Source of the DNA: Aquibium carbonis
Lineage (GTDB): Bacteria; Pseudomonadota; Alphaproteobacteria; Rhizobiales; Rhizobiaceae
Direction: 5' to 3'
DNA length: 64,000 nt
Assembly (NCBI RefSeq): GCF_003970795.1
Contig: NZ_RWKW01000010.1
Span: 36,118 to 100,117, forward strand
The notes below the pieces were generated by a model. The model saw nothing but the letters and a program-made list of their open reading frames with translations, searched no databases and was not told the origin of the DNA. Every line of letters begins with the position of its first letter. Position 1 is the first letter of the stretch. The position numbers were made by a program, and so were the translations under genes. Shown here one piece after another: positions 21,272-28,914 of this stretch.

Positions 21272-22471
21272 TCACATCTTCTTCGGCAGGTAGACGAAGG
21301 TCACCACGCCGCACGTCGCCACGAAGAGGCCGAGCGTGACGAAGACGGAGCCGAGCCCGAAGAAGGCCAGCGTCACGGAGTAGACCAGCGGCGGCAGCAG
21401 TTCCGAGAGGTCGAGATAGGTGCGGTACACGGCCGTCATCCGCGCCCGCTCCCACACGTGGACGCTGCGCATGAAGGCGGTCGATCCGAGCGCGTCGAGC
21501 GCGATGCAGAAGAACGCCGCCAGTAGCAAGAAGGCTGCAGCCGCGATCGGCGCCGCCTCGCCGGCAATCCCCGCGGCGACCAGCATCGCGGCGGTGGCAA
21601 AGAAGGCGAAGCTCATCGTGTTGCGCGCGCCAAAGCGGCGCCCCGCCCAGCCCCAGATCAGCGCCGAGAACAGAAGCGCGTTGGCGGCGGAAACCACCAG
21701 TCCGCCGGCCAGTTCGCCTTGCCCGGTCGAAACCATCAGGATGGGCGCATAGACGAACAGCGTCGTCCAGAAGCAGGAGCGGCCGAACGCGATCAGCCAG
21801 GCGAGCCTCAGCCGCGGCTGGCGCAGGAACCGTCCGATGTTGGCGAGCGGGCTCGCGGGACGGGTCGTTCCGGGACGGATCATCGGATTGTCGCCCAGCC
21901 GGAAGAACCAGAACAGGCAAAGCAGCAACAACCCGGTGACGATCGGAACCGCCTGCGCGGCGAGGATTCCGTAGTTGACGTAGAGCGCCACGCCGAGCGT
22001 GGGTCCTCCCGTCCAGGCGAAGGTCGACCAGGCCATGCGCATGGATTCGGCCCGGATGAACTGCGTCTTGCGAATGTGGTCCATGATGTAGAGGTTGAGC
22101 GTGATCGACAGCGCGCTCGCGCCCATCACCCGGCAGAGCATGCCGGCCATCTGGCTCCACAGCCATGGCGTCAGGAACAGAAGCGCGCCGAGGATCAGCC
22201 CGGCGACGCCGGCCGTGTAGACCCAGCGCCGGGCGAAGCGCTCGATCAGCAGCGGCATGAACAGGGTGACGGAGATTCCGGCGAAGGCCACCCCGGTATA
22301 GACCAGCGACACCGCCTGCTCGTCGCGCAGGATGTCGTAGATCTGGATGGGGATGACGCTCGACACCGAGGCACGCGCGAAGGATTCGACGGCGTAGAGA
22401 ATCGCGAACGTATGCGCGCCGGGCGTCTTCAGCGCCGGAAGCCAGATCGGATGCCGGACCTGAGTCGCCAT
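21272..22471 (-). CDS. MFS transporter
   Basis: Major facilitator of about 399 residues with roughly twelve hydrophobic segments, starting MATQVRHPIWLPALKTPGAH. Recognisable are PIQIYDILRDEQAVSLVYTGVAF in the first loop region, RKTQFIRAESMRM and FGRSCFWTTLFVYAPILMV in the second half. The minus-strand frame stays open far upstream to 23710, but that part is highly charged and lies opposite the DUF1624 gene, so I start at the ATG at 22471. Convergent with the FAH gene. The substrate is unknown. Confidence 0.84.
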   Translation of the reverse strand: MATQVRHPIWLPALKTPGAHTFAILYAVESFARASVSSVIPIQIYDILRDEQAVSLVYTGVAFAGISVTLFMPLLIERFARRWVYTAGVAGLILGALLFLTPWLWSQMAGMLCRVMGASALSITLNLYIMDHIRKTQFIRAESMRMAWSTFAWTGGPTLGVALYVNYGILAAQAVPIVTGLLLLCLFWFFRLGDNPMIRPGTTRPASPLANIGRFLRQPRLRLAWLIAFGRSCFWTTLFVYAPILMVSTGQGELAGGLVVSAANALLFSALIWGWAGRRFGARNTMSFAFFATAAMLVAAGIAGEAAPIAAAAFLLLAAFFCIALDALGSTAFMRSVHVWERARMTAVYRTYLDLSELLPPLVYSVTLAFFGLGSVFVTLGLFVATCGVVTFVYLPKKM

Positions 22472-22678
22472 GATGTCCCGCGTTTTCGCCAGAGCGACAT
22501 GTGGCAGGCGCCGCCGGGCGGCGGATGACAGGAATGCGACCCGTTCATGACGCAAAAACGCTTGGGGGCATCGACATCGACGTTGCCCGCACGCACCCCG
22601 CGGACAGGCCGACGGAGATTTGAATCGCCGAATGCCGACGGCGCGCGTTTCCTGTGCTATCGCAGCAACGGAACCGCC

Positions 22679-23677
22679 ATGACCACGCCCGATCACGCCA
22701 TGCCAGCCCACGTCCAGCACCGCCGCATCGAGACGATCGACCTCGCCCGCGGCGTGGCGCTCGTGGCCATGGCCATCTATCATTTCACCTGGGATCTCGA
22801 GTTCTTCGGCTATCTCCAGGCCGGAACCACGACGGTGGGCGGCTGGAAGCTGTTTGCCCGCGCCATCGCCTCGTCCTTCCTGTTCCTCGTCGGCGTCAGC
22901 CTGTTTCTCGCCCATGCGCGCGGCGTGCGCTGGCGCGGCTTCGGACTTCGCATGGCGATGGTCGCGGGTGCCGCCTTCGCGATCAGCATCGCGACCTGGT
23001 TCGCGATCCCGGAAACCTTCATTTTCTTCGGCATCCTGCACCAGATCGCGCTGGCAAGCCTGCTCGGTCTTGCCTTCCTGCGGTTGCCCTGGCCGCTCGT
23101 GATGGTGCTTGCGGCGGGCGTGATCGCCGCTCCGGCCTGGCTCACCTCTCCGGTCTTCGATCCCGCCTGGCTGTGGTGGACGGGTCTGTCGGAAACGCGA
23201 CCGCGGTCCAACGACTTCGTGCCGCTGTTCCCTTGGTTCGGCGCCGTTCTCGCCGGCATCGCGGCGGCGATGCTCGCCGAGCGCAGCGGACTGTTCGACC
23301 GGCTGTCGCGCGTATCCGCTCCCCGCTGGGGCACGCCGCTTCTGTTCCTGGGCCGGCACAGCCTGGCCTTCTACCTGATCCACCAGCCGGTGCTGATCGC
23401 CTGCGTTTTCGTCTTCGCCCAGATCGTGCCGCCGCAGGTCGAATCCCGGCAGGTCCAGTTCCGCCAGGCCTGCGAACGCACCTGTTCCACCGAACGCGAC
23501 GAGGAATTCTGCAACGTCTATTGCGTCTGCATGCTCGATGCGCTCGAGGATGGGAACATGCTCGACGGACTGTTTTCCGGCCGGCAGAATGAGACGGATC
23601 GGCAGTCCATCGCGGCGCTCGCCGAAATCTGCACGGACGAGACCGAGCGCGGCTTCGAAACGGGAGGGACCGAATGA
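22679..23677 (+). CDS. DUF1624 (heparan-alpha-glucosaminide N-acetyltransferase-like) membrane protein
   Basis: 332-residue membrane protein of the DUF1624/HGSNAT catalytic-domain family, distant relatives of acyltransferases that act on sugars from the membrane. It has the family start RRIETIDLARGVALVAMAIYHF and about eight helices ending in LGRHSLAFYLIHQPVLIACVF. After the last helix comes a soluble tail of about 85 residues with six clustered cysteines (CERTC, then CNVYCVC). The ATG at 22679 is chosen because the frame upstream is charged and non-conserved in character. Its stop overlaps the next start by four bases. The acyl acceptor is unknown. Confidence 0.85.
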   Translation: MTTPDHAMPAHVQHRRIETIDLARGVALVAMAIYHFTWDLEFFGYLQAGTTTVGGWKLFARAIASSFLFLVGVSLFLAHARGVRWRGFGLRMAMVAGAAFAISIATWFAIPETFIFFGILHQIALASLLGLAFLRLPWPLVMVLAAGVIAAPAWLTSPVFDPAWLWWTGLSETRPRSNDFVPLFPWFGAVLAGIAAAMLAERSGLFDRLSRVSAPRWGTPLLFLGRHSLAFYLIHQPVLIACVFVFAQIVPPQVESRQVQFRQACERTCSTERDEEFCNVYCVCMLDALEDGNMLDGLFSGRQNETDRQSIAALAEICTDETERGFETGGTE

Positions 23678-24150
23678 ACGCCTATGACGCGCGACCCAAC
23701 CGGCTGCCATGGCCGCCGATGATCTACCTGGTGGCGATCGTGCTTGCCGCCGCCCTCTCCTGGACGGTTCCCCTGCCCTGGATCCCGAGCCCGCTGTCCG
23801 ACATCCTGTTTGCGATCGGGATCGTGACCATCGCGGGCGTGGTGGCGATCGACGTGTCGGCCATGCGCACCCTCCACAAGGCCCGCACGACGATCATGCC
23901 GCATCGCGGATCGGAGCATCTCGTGACCGGCGGCCCGTTTTCCTTCACCCGCAACCCGATCTACCTCGCCAACACGATGCTCACCGTGGCCATCGGCCTG
24001 ATCGCCGGCAGCGTCTGGTTCCTTGCCTTTGCGCTCGCGGCCGCCTTCGCGACGCAGAAACTCGCCATCGAGCGCGAGGAAAAGCACCTCGAAGCGCGCT
24101 TCGGCAAGAAGTACCGGGACTATCGCAAGAAGGTGCGGCGCTGGATCTGA
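23674..24150 (+). CDS. isoprenylcysteine carboxylmethyltransferase-like membrane protein
   Basis: 158-residue integral membrane methyltransferase of the ICMT/PEMT-like family. Helices run from MIYLVAIVLAAALSW onward, and the conserved S-adenosylmethionine-binding C-terminal part is clear: LVTGGPFSFTRNPIYLAN, then EREEKHLEARFGKKYRDYRKKVRRW. The ATG overlaps the stop of the DUF1624 gene (ATGA), so the pair is translationally coupled. Bacterial members methylate varied and mostly unknown substrates. Confidence 0.87.
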   Translation: MNAYDARPNRLPWPPMIYLVAIVLAAALSWTVPLPWIPSPLSDILFAIGIVTIAGVVAIDVSAMRTLHKARTTIMPHRGSEHLVTGGPFSFTRNPIYLANTMLTVAIGLIAGSVWFLAFALAAAFATQKLAIEREEKHLEARFGKKYRDYRKKVRRWI

Positions 24151-24173
24151 CGGCCGGCTGCCGCTGCGGCACG

Positions 24174-24560
24174 TCAGGTGTTGACGCCGAGTTCCACCAG
24201 ACGCTCGACGCAGGACTCCTCCGCCTGGTCGAGTTCGGCGAGGGTTTCCTCCAGGTCGCGGCGCTTCTGGCGCAGATCGCCGCGCTTTTCCTCGATGCGC
24301 TTGATCATCAGCTTCAACTGGCCGACTTCGCCGGGCGGTTCGCGATACATCTGGATGATCTCGCGGATCTCGGAGATCGAGAAGCCGAGACGCTTGCCGC
24401 GCATGATCTGCTTGACCAGATGCCGGTCGGACGGCCGAAACAAGCGCGTGCGGCCGCGCCGGACCGGCTGGATCAGCCCTTCGTCCTCGTAGAAGCGCAA
24501 GGTGCGGGTCGAGATTTCGAATTCGCGGGTCAGTTCCGTGATCGTGTAGTATTCCCGCAT
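24174..24560 (-). CDS. MerR family transcriptional regulator
   Basis: 128-residue MerR-type regulator. The winged helix-turn-helix is at the N-terminus (YYTITELTREFEISTRTLRFYEDEGLIQPVR), followed by a long dimerisation coiled coil (KRIEEKRGDLRQKRRDLEETLAELDQ). A lone cysteine (SCVERL) near the end gives no metal-binding loop. It resembles the LiuR group that controls branched-chain and acyl-CoA catabolism in proteobacteria. No such catabolic gene is adjacent; a candidate operator lies in its own upstream region, suggesting autoregulation. Confidence 0.87.
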   Translation of the reverse strand: MREYYTITELTREFEISTRTLRFYEDEGLIQPVRRGRTRLFRPSDRHLVKQIMRGKRLGFSISEIREIIQMYREPPGEVGQLKLMIKRIEEKRGDLRQKRRDLEETLAELDQAEESCVERLVELGVNT

Positions 24561-24608
24561 CCCATGCCCGCCTAAACCGATTTCAGTGATGAAATCATTG
24601 GCATGGCA

Positions 24609-24624
24609 TTTACGTAAAAGTCAA
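24609..24624. promoter_or_regulatory. candidate LiuR-like operator upstream of the MerR gene
   Basis: TTTACGTAAAAGTCAA is an imperfect 16-base inverted repeat located 49 bases upstream of the MerR start. LiuR-type regulators are reported to bind TTTACGT-like half sites, so the site fits autoregulation. Match judged by eye. Confidence 0.35.
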
Positions 24625-24703
24625 TTGCGCCTGTATCGAGAGGTGATCCACCCATCGGGTCTGCGCCTGAGATCGGCCGACCTCACGCCGCTGCGGTAGT
24701 CCC

Positions 24704-25435
24704 CTACCAGGATGTTTCGCCTTCCGGCTCCACGAACCGGCCCGAAACGGCGCCTTCGGCCAGCAAGGCATATCGAACGGGCAACGCTGCCCCTTCCTGG
24801 GCCGTCATGAATCCGGTGTGCCCGGTCAGGTCGGTCATCACGTAGCCGGGGCTGACCGAATTGACCGCGATCGCGCTGTCGCTCAATTCCGCCGCGAGTT
24901 GCACCGTCAGCATGTTGAGCGCGGCCTTGGACGCGTTGTAGCCGATCAGACGGGCCGAGTAGTACGGGGATGTCGGATCGCCGTTGACGGAGAGGGAGCC
25001 GAGCGAACTCGACAGGTTGACGATGCGGCCAGCCGGGGACCGGCGCAACAGCGGCAGCATCGCCTGCGATACAGCCAGGGCGCCGATGAAATTCGTGTCC
25101 ATGATCCGCCGGACCGCCTCGGCAGAGGCGTGGCTTGGAGGACCGTCATTGGCATCGACGATGCCGGCATTGTTGACCAGAATGTCCAGCCGGCCATGCT
25201 CGGCGTCGATCGTCTTGACCGCCGCGTCGATACTGGCCGCGTCGGTCACGTCGATCCGGATCGCGCGTCCCCGGAACCCCTCCAACGTCAGGTCCTCGAC
25301 CGCCGCACGTCCGCGTTCGAGATCGCGGGCGCCGAGGAAGACGAAGACACCGGATTGGGCCAGCTGGCGGGCGATCTCCAGGCCGATGCCCTTGTTTGCG
25401 CCGGTGACGAGGGCAATTCGCGAATGATCGGGCAC
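24704..25435 (-). CDS. SDR family oxidoreductase (carbonyl reductase-like)
   Basis: 243-residue classical short-chain dehydrogenase, most like carbonyl reductases. TGANKGIGLEIA near residue 12, NNAG at about residue 90, catalytic Ser in VNLSSSLGSLS, and the active-site YNASKAALN are all intact. The spacing between Ser and Tyr includes an insert (VNGDPTSPYYSARLIG) typical of the CBR1-like group. It is divergent from the TetR gene, sharing a 74-base gap with a palindrome, so the regulator probably represses it. Substrate unknown; a reactive carbonyl compound is plausible. Confidence 0.9.
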   Translation of the reverse strand: MPDHSRIALVTGANKGIGLEIARQLAQSGVFVFLGARDLERGRAAVEDLTLEGFRGRAIRIDVTDAASIDAAVKTIDAEHGRLDILVNNAGIVDANDGPPSHASAEAVRRIMDTNFIGALAVSQAMLPLLRRSPAGRIVNLSSSLGSLSVNGDPTSPYYSARLIGYNASKAALNMLTVQLAAELSDSAIAVNSVSPGYVMTDLTGHTGFMTAQEGAALPVRYALLAEGAVSGRFVEPEGETSW

Positions 25436-25479
25436 AGGGTTGTTCCTTTCAGGATGGTTGATTGTGCCTCCCAGATATA

Positions 25480-25493
25480 TGAAGGATCATTCA
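25480..25493. promoter_or_regulatory. palindromic operator between divergent SDR and TetR genes
   Basis: TGAAGGATCATTCA is a 14-base inverted repeat with TGAA/TTCA arms around a central GATC; 12 of 14 positions are symmetric. It sits 17 bases before the TetR start and 45 bases before the SDR start, a place where a TetR-type repressor would control both. Confidence 0.55.
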
Positions 25494-25509
25494 GTTTGAG
25501 GATTCGCAT

Positions 25510-26160
25510 ATGGCGTCGACGACACCCGCCCACCTGACCCCGCGCAAAAGGCCGCGCCAGGCGCGCGCGACGGCCACGGTCGACGCGATTTTCGAGGCGA
25601 CCATTCAGGTTTTGCTGACCGACGGACCACACCGTCTGACGACCACGCGGGTCGCCGCGCGGGCCGGCGTGTCCGTCGGCACCATGTACCAATACTTCCC
25701 GCACAAGCAGGCACTTTTCTACGCCCTGAACGAACGCTACCTCGACGATCTGGCCGAAACGGTGCGGAACACATGCGAGGCCCGGCACGGGGCGCCGATC
25801 GTGGACATGGTCCAAGCGCTCGTGACGACCTACTGGGACGCGAAGACGAAACGGCCGGAGGTGACCCGCGCTCTATACCGCTCGGTGGTGGAACTGGACA
25901 ACGAAGCCTTGCTCGAGGCTTTCGCCAGGCGCGTCGATGCCGCGACCGCGGCGATGTTCGCCAGCGCGTCCGATGCCGGCTTCGCCGATCTGCCGGTCGT
26001 GAACCTGACGCTGCTGACGACGATCTTCGGGTCCGTCCGCAGCGTCTTCGAACGCAACCTGCCCGCCGACGAAGCCGCCGCCGTGCGAAGGCAGTTGATC
26101 CTCATGTGCGTCGCCTATCTCGATGCCGTCCGTCTGCGGCCAGACCCGCCTGCCGGCTAG
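25510..26160 (+). CDS. TetR/AcrR family transcriptional regulator
   Basis: 216-residue regulator. The N-terminal helix-turn-helix is clear (RATATVDAIFEATIQVLL, then TTTRVAARAGVSVGTMYQYFPHKQALFYAL), with a variable ligand-binding C-terminal domain. GAGGA lies just before the ATG at 25510. Divergent orientation with the SDR gene and the palindrome between them suggest a local repressor responding to a substrate of that SDR. The inducer is unknown. Confidence 0.91.
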   Translation: MASTTPAHLTPRKRPRQARATATVDAIFEATIQVLLTDGPHRLTTTRVAARAGVSVGTMYQYFPHKQALFYALNERYLDDLAETVRNTCEARHGAPIVDMVQALVTTYWDAKTKRPEVTRALYRSVVELDNEALLEAFARRVDAATAAMFASASDAGFADLPVVNLTLLTTIFGSVRSVFERNLPADEAAAVRRQLILMCVAYLDAVRLRPDPPAG

Positions 26161-26163
26161 GAT

Positions 26164-26901
26164 CTAGGGCAGCGGCCCGAACCTGATCCGGAAGCGGCGG
26201 TTCTCCCGGCCCTTCTTCTCGATCTTGGCGATGTGGATGGCGCCGACCTCCTGCGTCTCGGAGACATGGGTTCCGCCACAGGGCTGGCTGTCGATCGACG
26301 CTTCCGCGCCGATGCACACGAGGCGGATACGACCGGCGCCCGACGGAGGCCGCACGTTCTTCGACTTCACCAGCCCCGGATTGGCGGCGAGTTCATCGGC
26401 GGTGATCCAGCGGTTGAAGATCGGATGGTTGCCGTCCACGAGGTCCATCATGGCCTGCGTCACGCCTTCGCGGGTGATGCCCGCGTCCGGCAGGTCGAAA
26501 TCGACGCGCGACTCCTCCTCGCCGACCGAGGCGCCGGTAATCGGATAGGGGCAGACGACGCTGAGCAAATGGCAGGCCGTGTGCATGCGCATCAGCCTGT
26601 AGCGGCGGTCCCAGTCGATGTGCAGCACCAGAGTTTCGCCGACGGCGGGCGTCGGCTGGTCGGGTGCCGGCACGTGGATGATCTCGTCCTTGGTCTCGCC
26701 GGTGATGGTGCCGGCGATGGCGATCCGCGACCCGTCGGCGCGCTCGAAAAAACCCGTGTCGCCCGGCTGGCCGCCGGAGGTGGCGTAGAAACTCGTTCGG
26801 TCGAGGATGATGCCGCCACGCTCGTTGACGGCCACCACCGTGCCTTCCGCCGTCGACAGATAGGCATCCTCGCGAAACAGGATCTCGGTGGTGTGGCTCA
26901 T
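26164..26901 (-). CDS. alanyl-tRNA editing protein (AlaX-type)
   Basis: 245-residue free-standing relative of the alanyl-tRNA synthetase editing domain; such proteins hydrolyse Ser-tRNA(Ala) (some Gly-tRNA(Ala)) formed in error. The zinc motifs are present: HTACH (HxxxH) and CGGTH (CxxxH). The N-terminal TSFYATSGGQPGDTG segment matches the AlaX-II type. The ATG at 26901 overlaps the cysK stop by one base (TGATG); the open frame extends upstream inside cysK but is a shadow. It is coupled to cysK and probably co-expressed. Confidence 0.9.
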   Translation of the reverse strand: MSHTTEILFREDAYLSTAEGTVVAVNERGGIILDRTSFYATSGGQPGDTGFFERADGSRIAIAGTITGETKDEIIHVPAPDQPTPAVGETLVLHIDWDRRYRLMRMHTACHLLSVVCPYPITGASVGEEESRVDFDLPDAGITREGVTQAMMDLVDGNHPIFNRWITADELAANPGLVKSKNVRPPSGAGRIRLVCIGAEASIDSQPCGGTHVSETQEVGAIHIAKIEKKGRENRRFRIRFGPLP

Positions 26902-27938
26902 CACGCGTCGACCTTCTCGTAGGGGACGGCGATGTCGACGGTCTTCTCCATCCAGCCCGGAACCGGCAGGTTCTTGCCGCGCAGGAATTCGGGATTGAAG
27001 AGCTTCGACTGGTAGCGCGTGCCGTAGTCGCACAGGATGGTCACGATCATATGGCCCGGCCCCATCGCCCGCGCCATGCGGATCGCGCCGGCGATGTTGA
27101 TGCCCGACGAGCCGCCGAGACAGAGCCCTTCGTCCTGGACGAGGTCGAAGACGATCGGCAGCGCCTCATCGTCTGGAACCTGGAAGGAGAAGTCGGGCGC
27201 AAAACCCTCGAGATTGGCGGTGATGCGTCCCTGGCCGATGCCTTCCGTGATCGACGATCCTTCCGACTTCAGGACCCCCTCGGTGTAGAAGGAATGGAGC
27301 GCTGCGCCGAGCGGATCGGCGAGCCCGATCTTCACGTCCTTGCTCCGGCCCTTCAGCCCCATGGCGACGCCGGCCAGCGTGCCGCCGGTGCCGACCGCCG
27401 AGACGAAGCCGTCGACCTTGCCGTCGGTCTGGTGCCAGATTTCCTCGGCCGTGGTTGCGATGTGACCCTCGCGATTGGCGACGTTGTCGAACTGGTTGGC
27501 CCAGATCGCGCCATTGGGCTCGGTCTTCGCCAGTTGCTCGGCCAGCCTGCCCGACAGCTTCACGTAGTTGTTGGGGTTCTTGTAGGGGACGGCCGGCACC
27601 TCGATCAGTTCGGCCCCGAGCAGCCGAAGCGCGTGCTTCTTCTCCTGGCTCTGTGTGTCGGGAATGACGATCACCGTACGATAGCCGAGCGCCTTGGCGA
27701 CGACCGTCAGCCCGATGCCGGTGTTGCCGGCGGTGCCTTCAACGATCACACCGCCGGGCCGCAACAGGCCCTTCTTCTCCGCATCGCGGATGATGAACAG
27801 TCCGGCGCGGTCCTTGACCGACTGGCCGGGGTTCATGAATTCGGCCTTGCCGAGGATTTCGCAGCCGGTTTCCTCCGAAGCGCGGCGCAGGCGGATCAGC
27901 GGCGTGTTTCCGATCGCTTCGATGACGGAACGATACAT
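26901..27938 (-). CDS. cysK: cysteine synthase A
   Basis: PLP-dependent O-acetylserine sulfhydrylase making cysteine from O-acetylserine and sulfide. 345 residues. IGNTPLIRL opens the protein, the PLP lysine is in GQSVKDRAG, substrate loop EGTAGNTGIG, phosphate cradle VGTGGTLAG, and the late SSGINIAGA serine. It is longer than E. coli CysK (about 323) owing to a C-terminal extension ending KTVDIAVPYEKVDA, a form common in alphaproteobacteria. It leads the cysK-alaX pair. The upstream gap contains no recognisable riboswitch. Confidence 0.92.
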   Translation of the reverse strand: MYRSVIEAIGNTPLIRLRRASEETGCEILGKAEFMNPGQSVKDRAGLFIIRDAEKKGLLRPGGVIVEGTAGNTGIGLTVVAKALGYRTVIVIPDTQSQEKKHALRLLGAELIEVPAVPYKNPNNYVKLSGRLAEQLAKTEPNGAIWANQFDNVANREGHIATTAEEIWHQTDGKVDGFVSAVGTGGTLAGVAMGLKGRSKDVKIGLADPLGAALHSFYTEGVLKSEGSSITEGIGQGRITANLEGFAPDFSFQVPDDEALPIVFDLVQDEGLCLGGSSGINIAGAIRMARAMGPGHMIVTILCDYGTRYQSKLFNPEFLRGKNLPVPGWMEKTVDIAVPYEKVDA

Positions 27939-28208
27939 GGGGCTTTTCCTTCCTGTCGGATTCCGCGCGTGTTCACGGTCGTCGCGCCGTTTGCGGATGG
28001 TTTTTCTGGTCTACGAAGCAAGACCCGTGCTTTCAAGAAGGGATTTTTCGCCAAAGAGGCGTTCCGCGCCATATTCGCCCGACTGGTCGGGCCGATGCGA
28101 AAAACGTCGATTGATCCAATGGCCGGCCTTGCTCGTATGTGGCGAAAAGGCACAAATCAGAATAGATTGCGAAGCAGAACGACGATGGCAGAGCAAAGAC
28201 GAGGCCCG

Positions 28209-28856
28209 ATGACATCCGATGCCACCGATACGATCGACACGCTGATTGCGCGGTACGTCGCTGGCAACCTGCCGACGCCCGCGCGCGTGCTCGTCGCTTC
28301 GCACCTGGAACTGAATCCGCGCAGCCGGGCGTTGGCGCGCGGACTCGAGGTCATGGCCGGCGAGGAACTCGAACTGGAGACGCCAAGGCCGATCAGGGAT
28401 CCGAAGAACCGGCTTGCGGCCATCCTCGGCAGCGATGCCCCCGCGCCGATCATTCTTCCGCCGCAGCCAGCCAATGCCATCTATCCGCGCGCGCTTCGCG
28501 ACTATGTCGGCTTCGACGCCGACGAGACGCCGTGGCGCACCAAGATGCCAGGCTTCCGCGAGCACGATCTCGGCGAGATCGAGGGTTTCCACGTGTCGCT
28601 TTTCTGGATTCGGCCCGGCCGGCGCATTCCCACCCACACGCATGGCGGCGTGGAACTGTCGCTGGTGCTCGACGGCGCGTTCACCGACGTTCACGGCCGC
28701 TACGGTCGCGGCGACATCTCGATCGCCGACGAGACGGTGGAGCACCGGCCAACTGCCGAAATGGACCGGCCCTGCATCGGCATGGCGATCACCGACGCGC
28801 CGCTGAAGCTGACCGGGTCGATCCCGCGTCGCCTGATGGACATCATCGGAGGCTGA
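28209..28856 (+). CDS. ChrR-like cupin anti-sigma factor with altered zinc site
   Basis: 215-residue ChrR-family protein. In Rhodobacter, ChrR holds the sigma factor RpoE and releases it on singlet oxygen. The N-terminal helical domain (LIARYVAGNLPTPARVLVASHLE) lines up with the ChrR anti-sigma domain, but its HxxxCxxC zinc motif reads HLELNPRS, so both cysteines are gone. The C-terminal cupin keeps HTHGGVE and a later histidine (VEHRP). GACGAGG lies just before the ATG at 28209; an ATG 24 bases upstream is possible. No ECF sigma gene is adjacent. The following SDR is a frequent partner of ChrR loci. Confidence 0.8.
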   Translation: MTSDATDTIDTLIARYVAGNLPTPARVLVASHLELNPRSRALARGLEVMAGEELELETPRPIRDPKNRLAAILGSDAPAPIILPPQPANAIYPRALRDYVGFDADETPWRTKMPGFREHDLGEIEGFHVSLFWIRPGRRIPTHTHGGVELSLVLDGAFTDVHGRYGRGDISIADETVEHRPTAEMDRPCIGMAITDAPLKLTGSIPRRLMDIIGG

Positions 28857-28914
28857 GCGCCGCTGGTCGAGGCCGGCCTCATTTCCTTCTTCTCCCTTCG
28901 ACGGAGCACGCAGC

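Noticed and set aside
22472..23710. Extension of the minus-strand MFS frame by about 410 residues
   Set aside because: The added part is highly charged, lacks any motif and is antisense to the DUF1624 gene; the membrane protein begins naturally at the ATG at 22471.
28077..28092. GCCCGAC/GTCGGGC palindrome upstream of cysK as a riboswitch or operator
   Set aside because: A two-base spacer cannot form a normal RNA loop and the site matches no sulfur-responsive element that I recognise; support is too thin.
27051..28208. Long upstream extension of the ChrR-like frame over cysK
   Set aside because: It is antisense to cysteine synthase and has no recognisable content; the ATG at 28209 with a nearby ribosome-binding site explains the gene.
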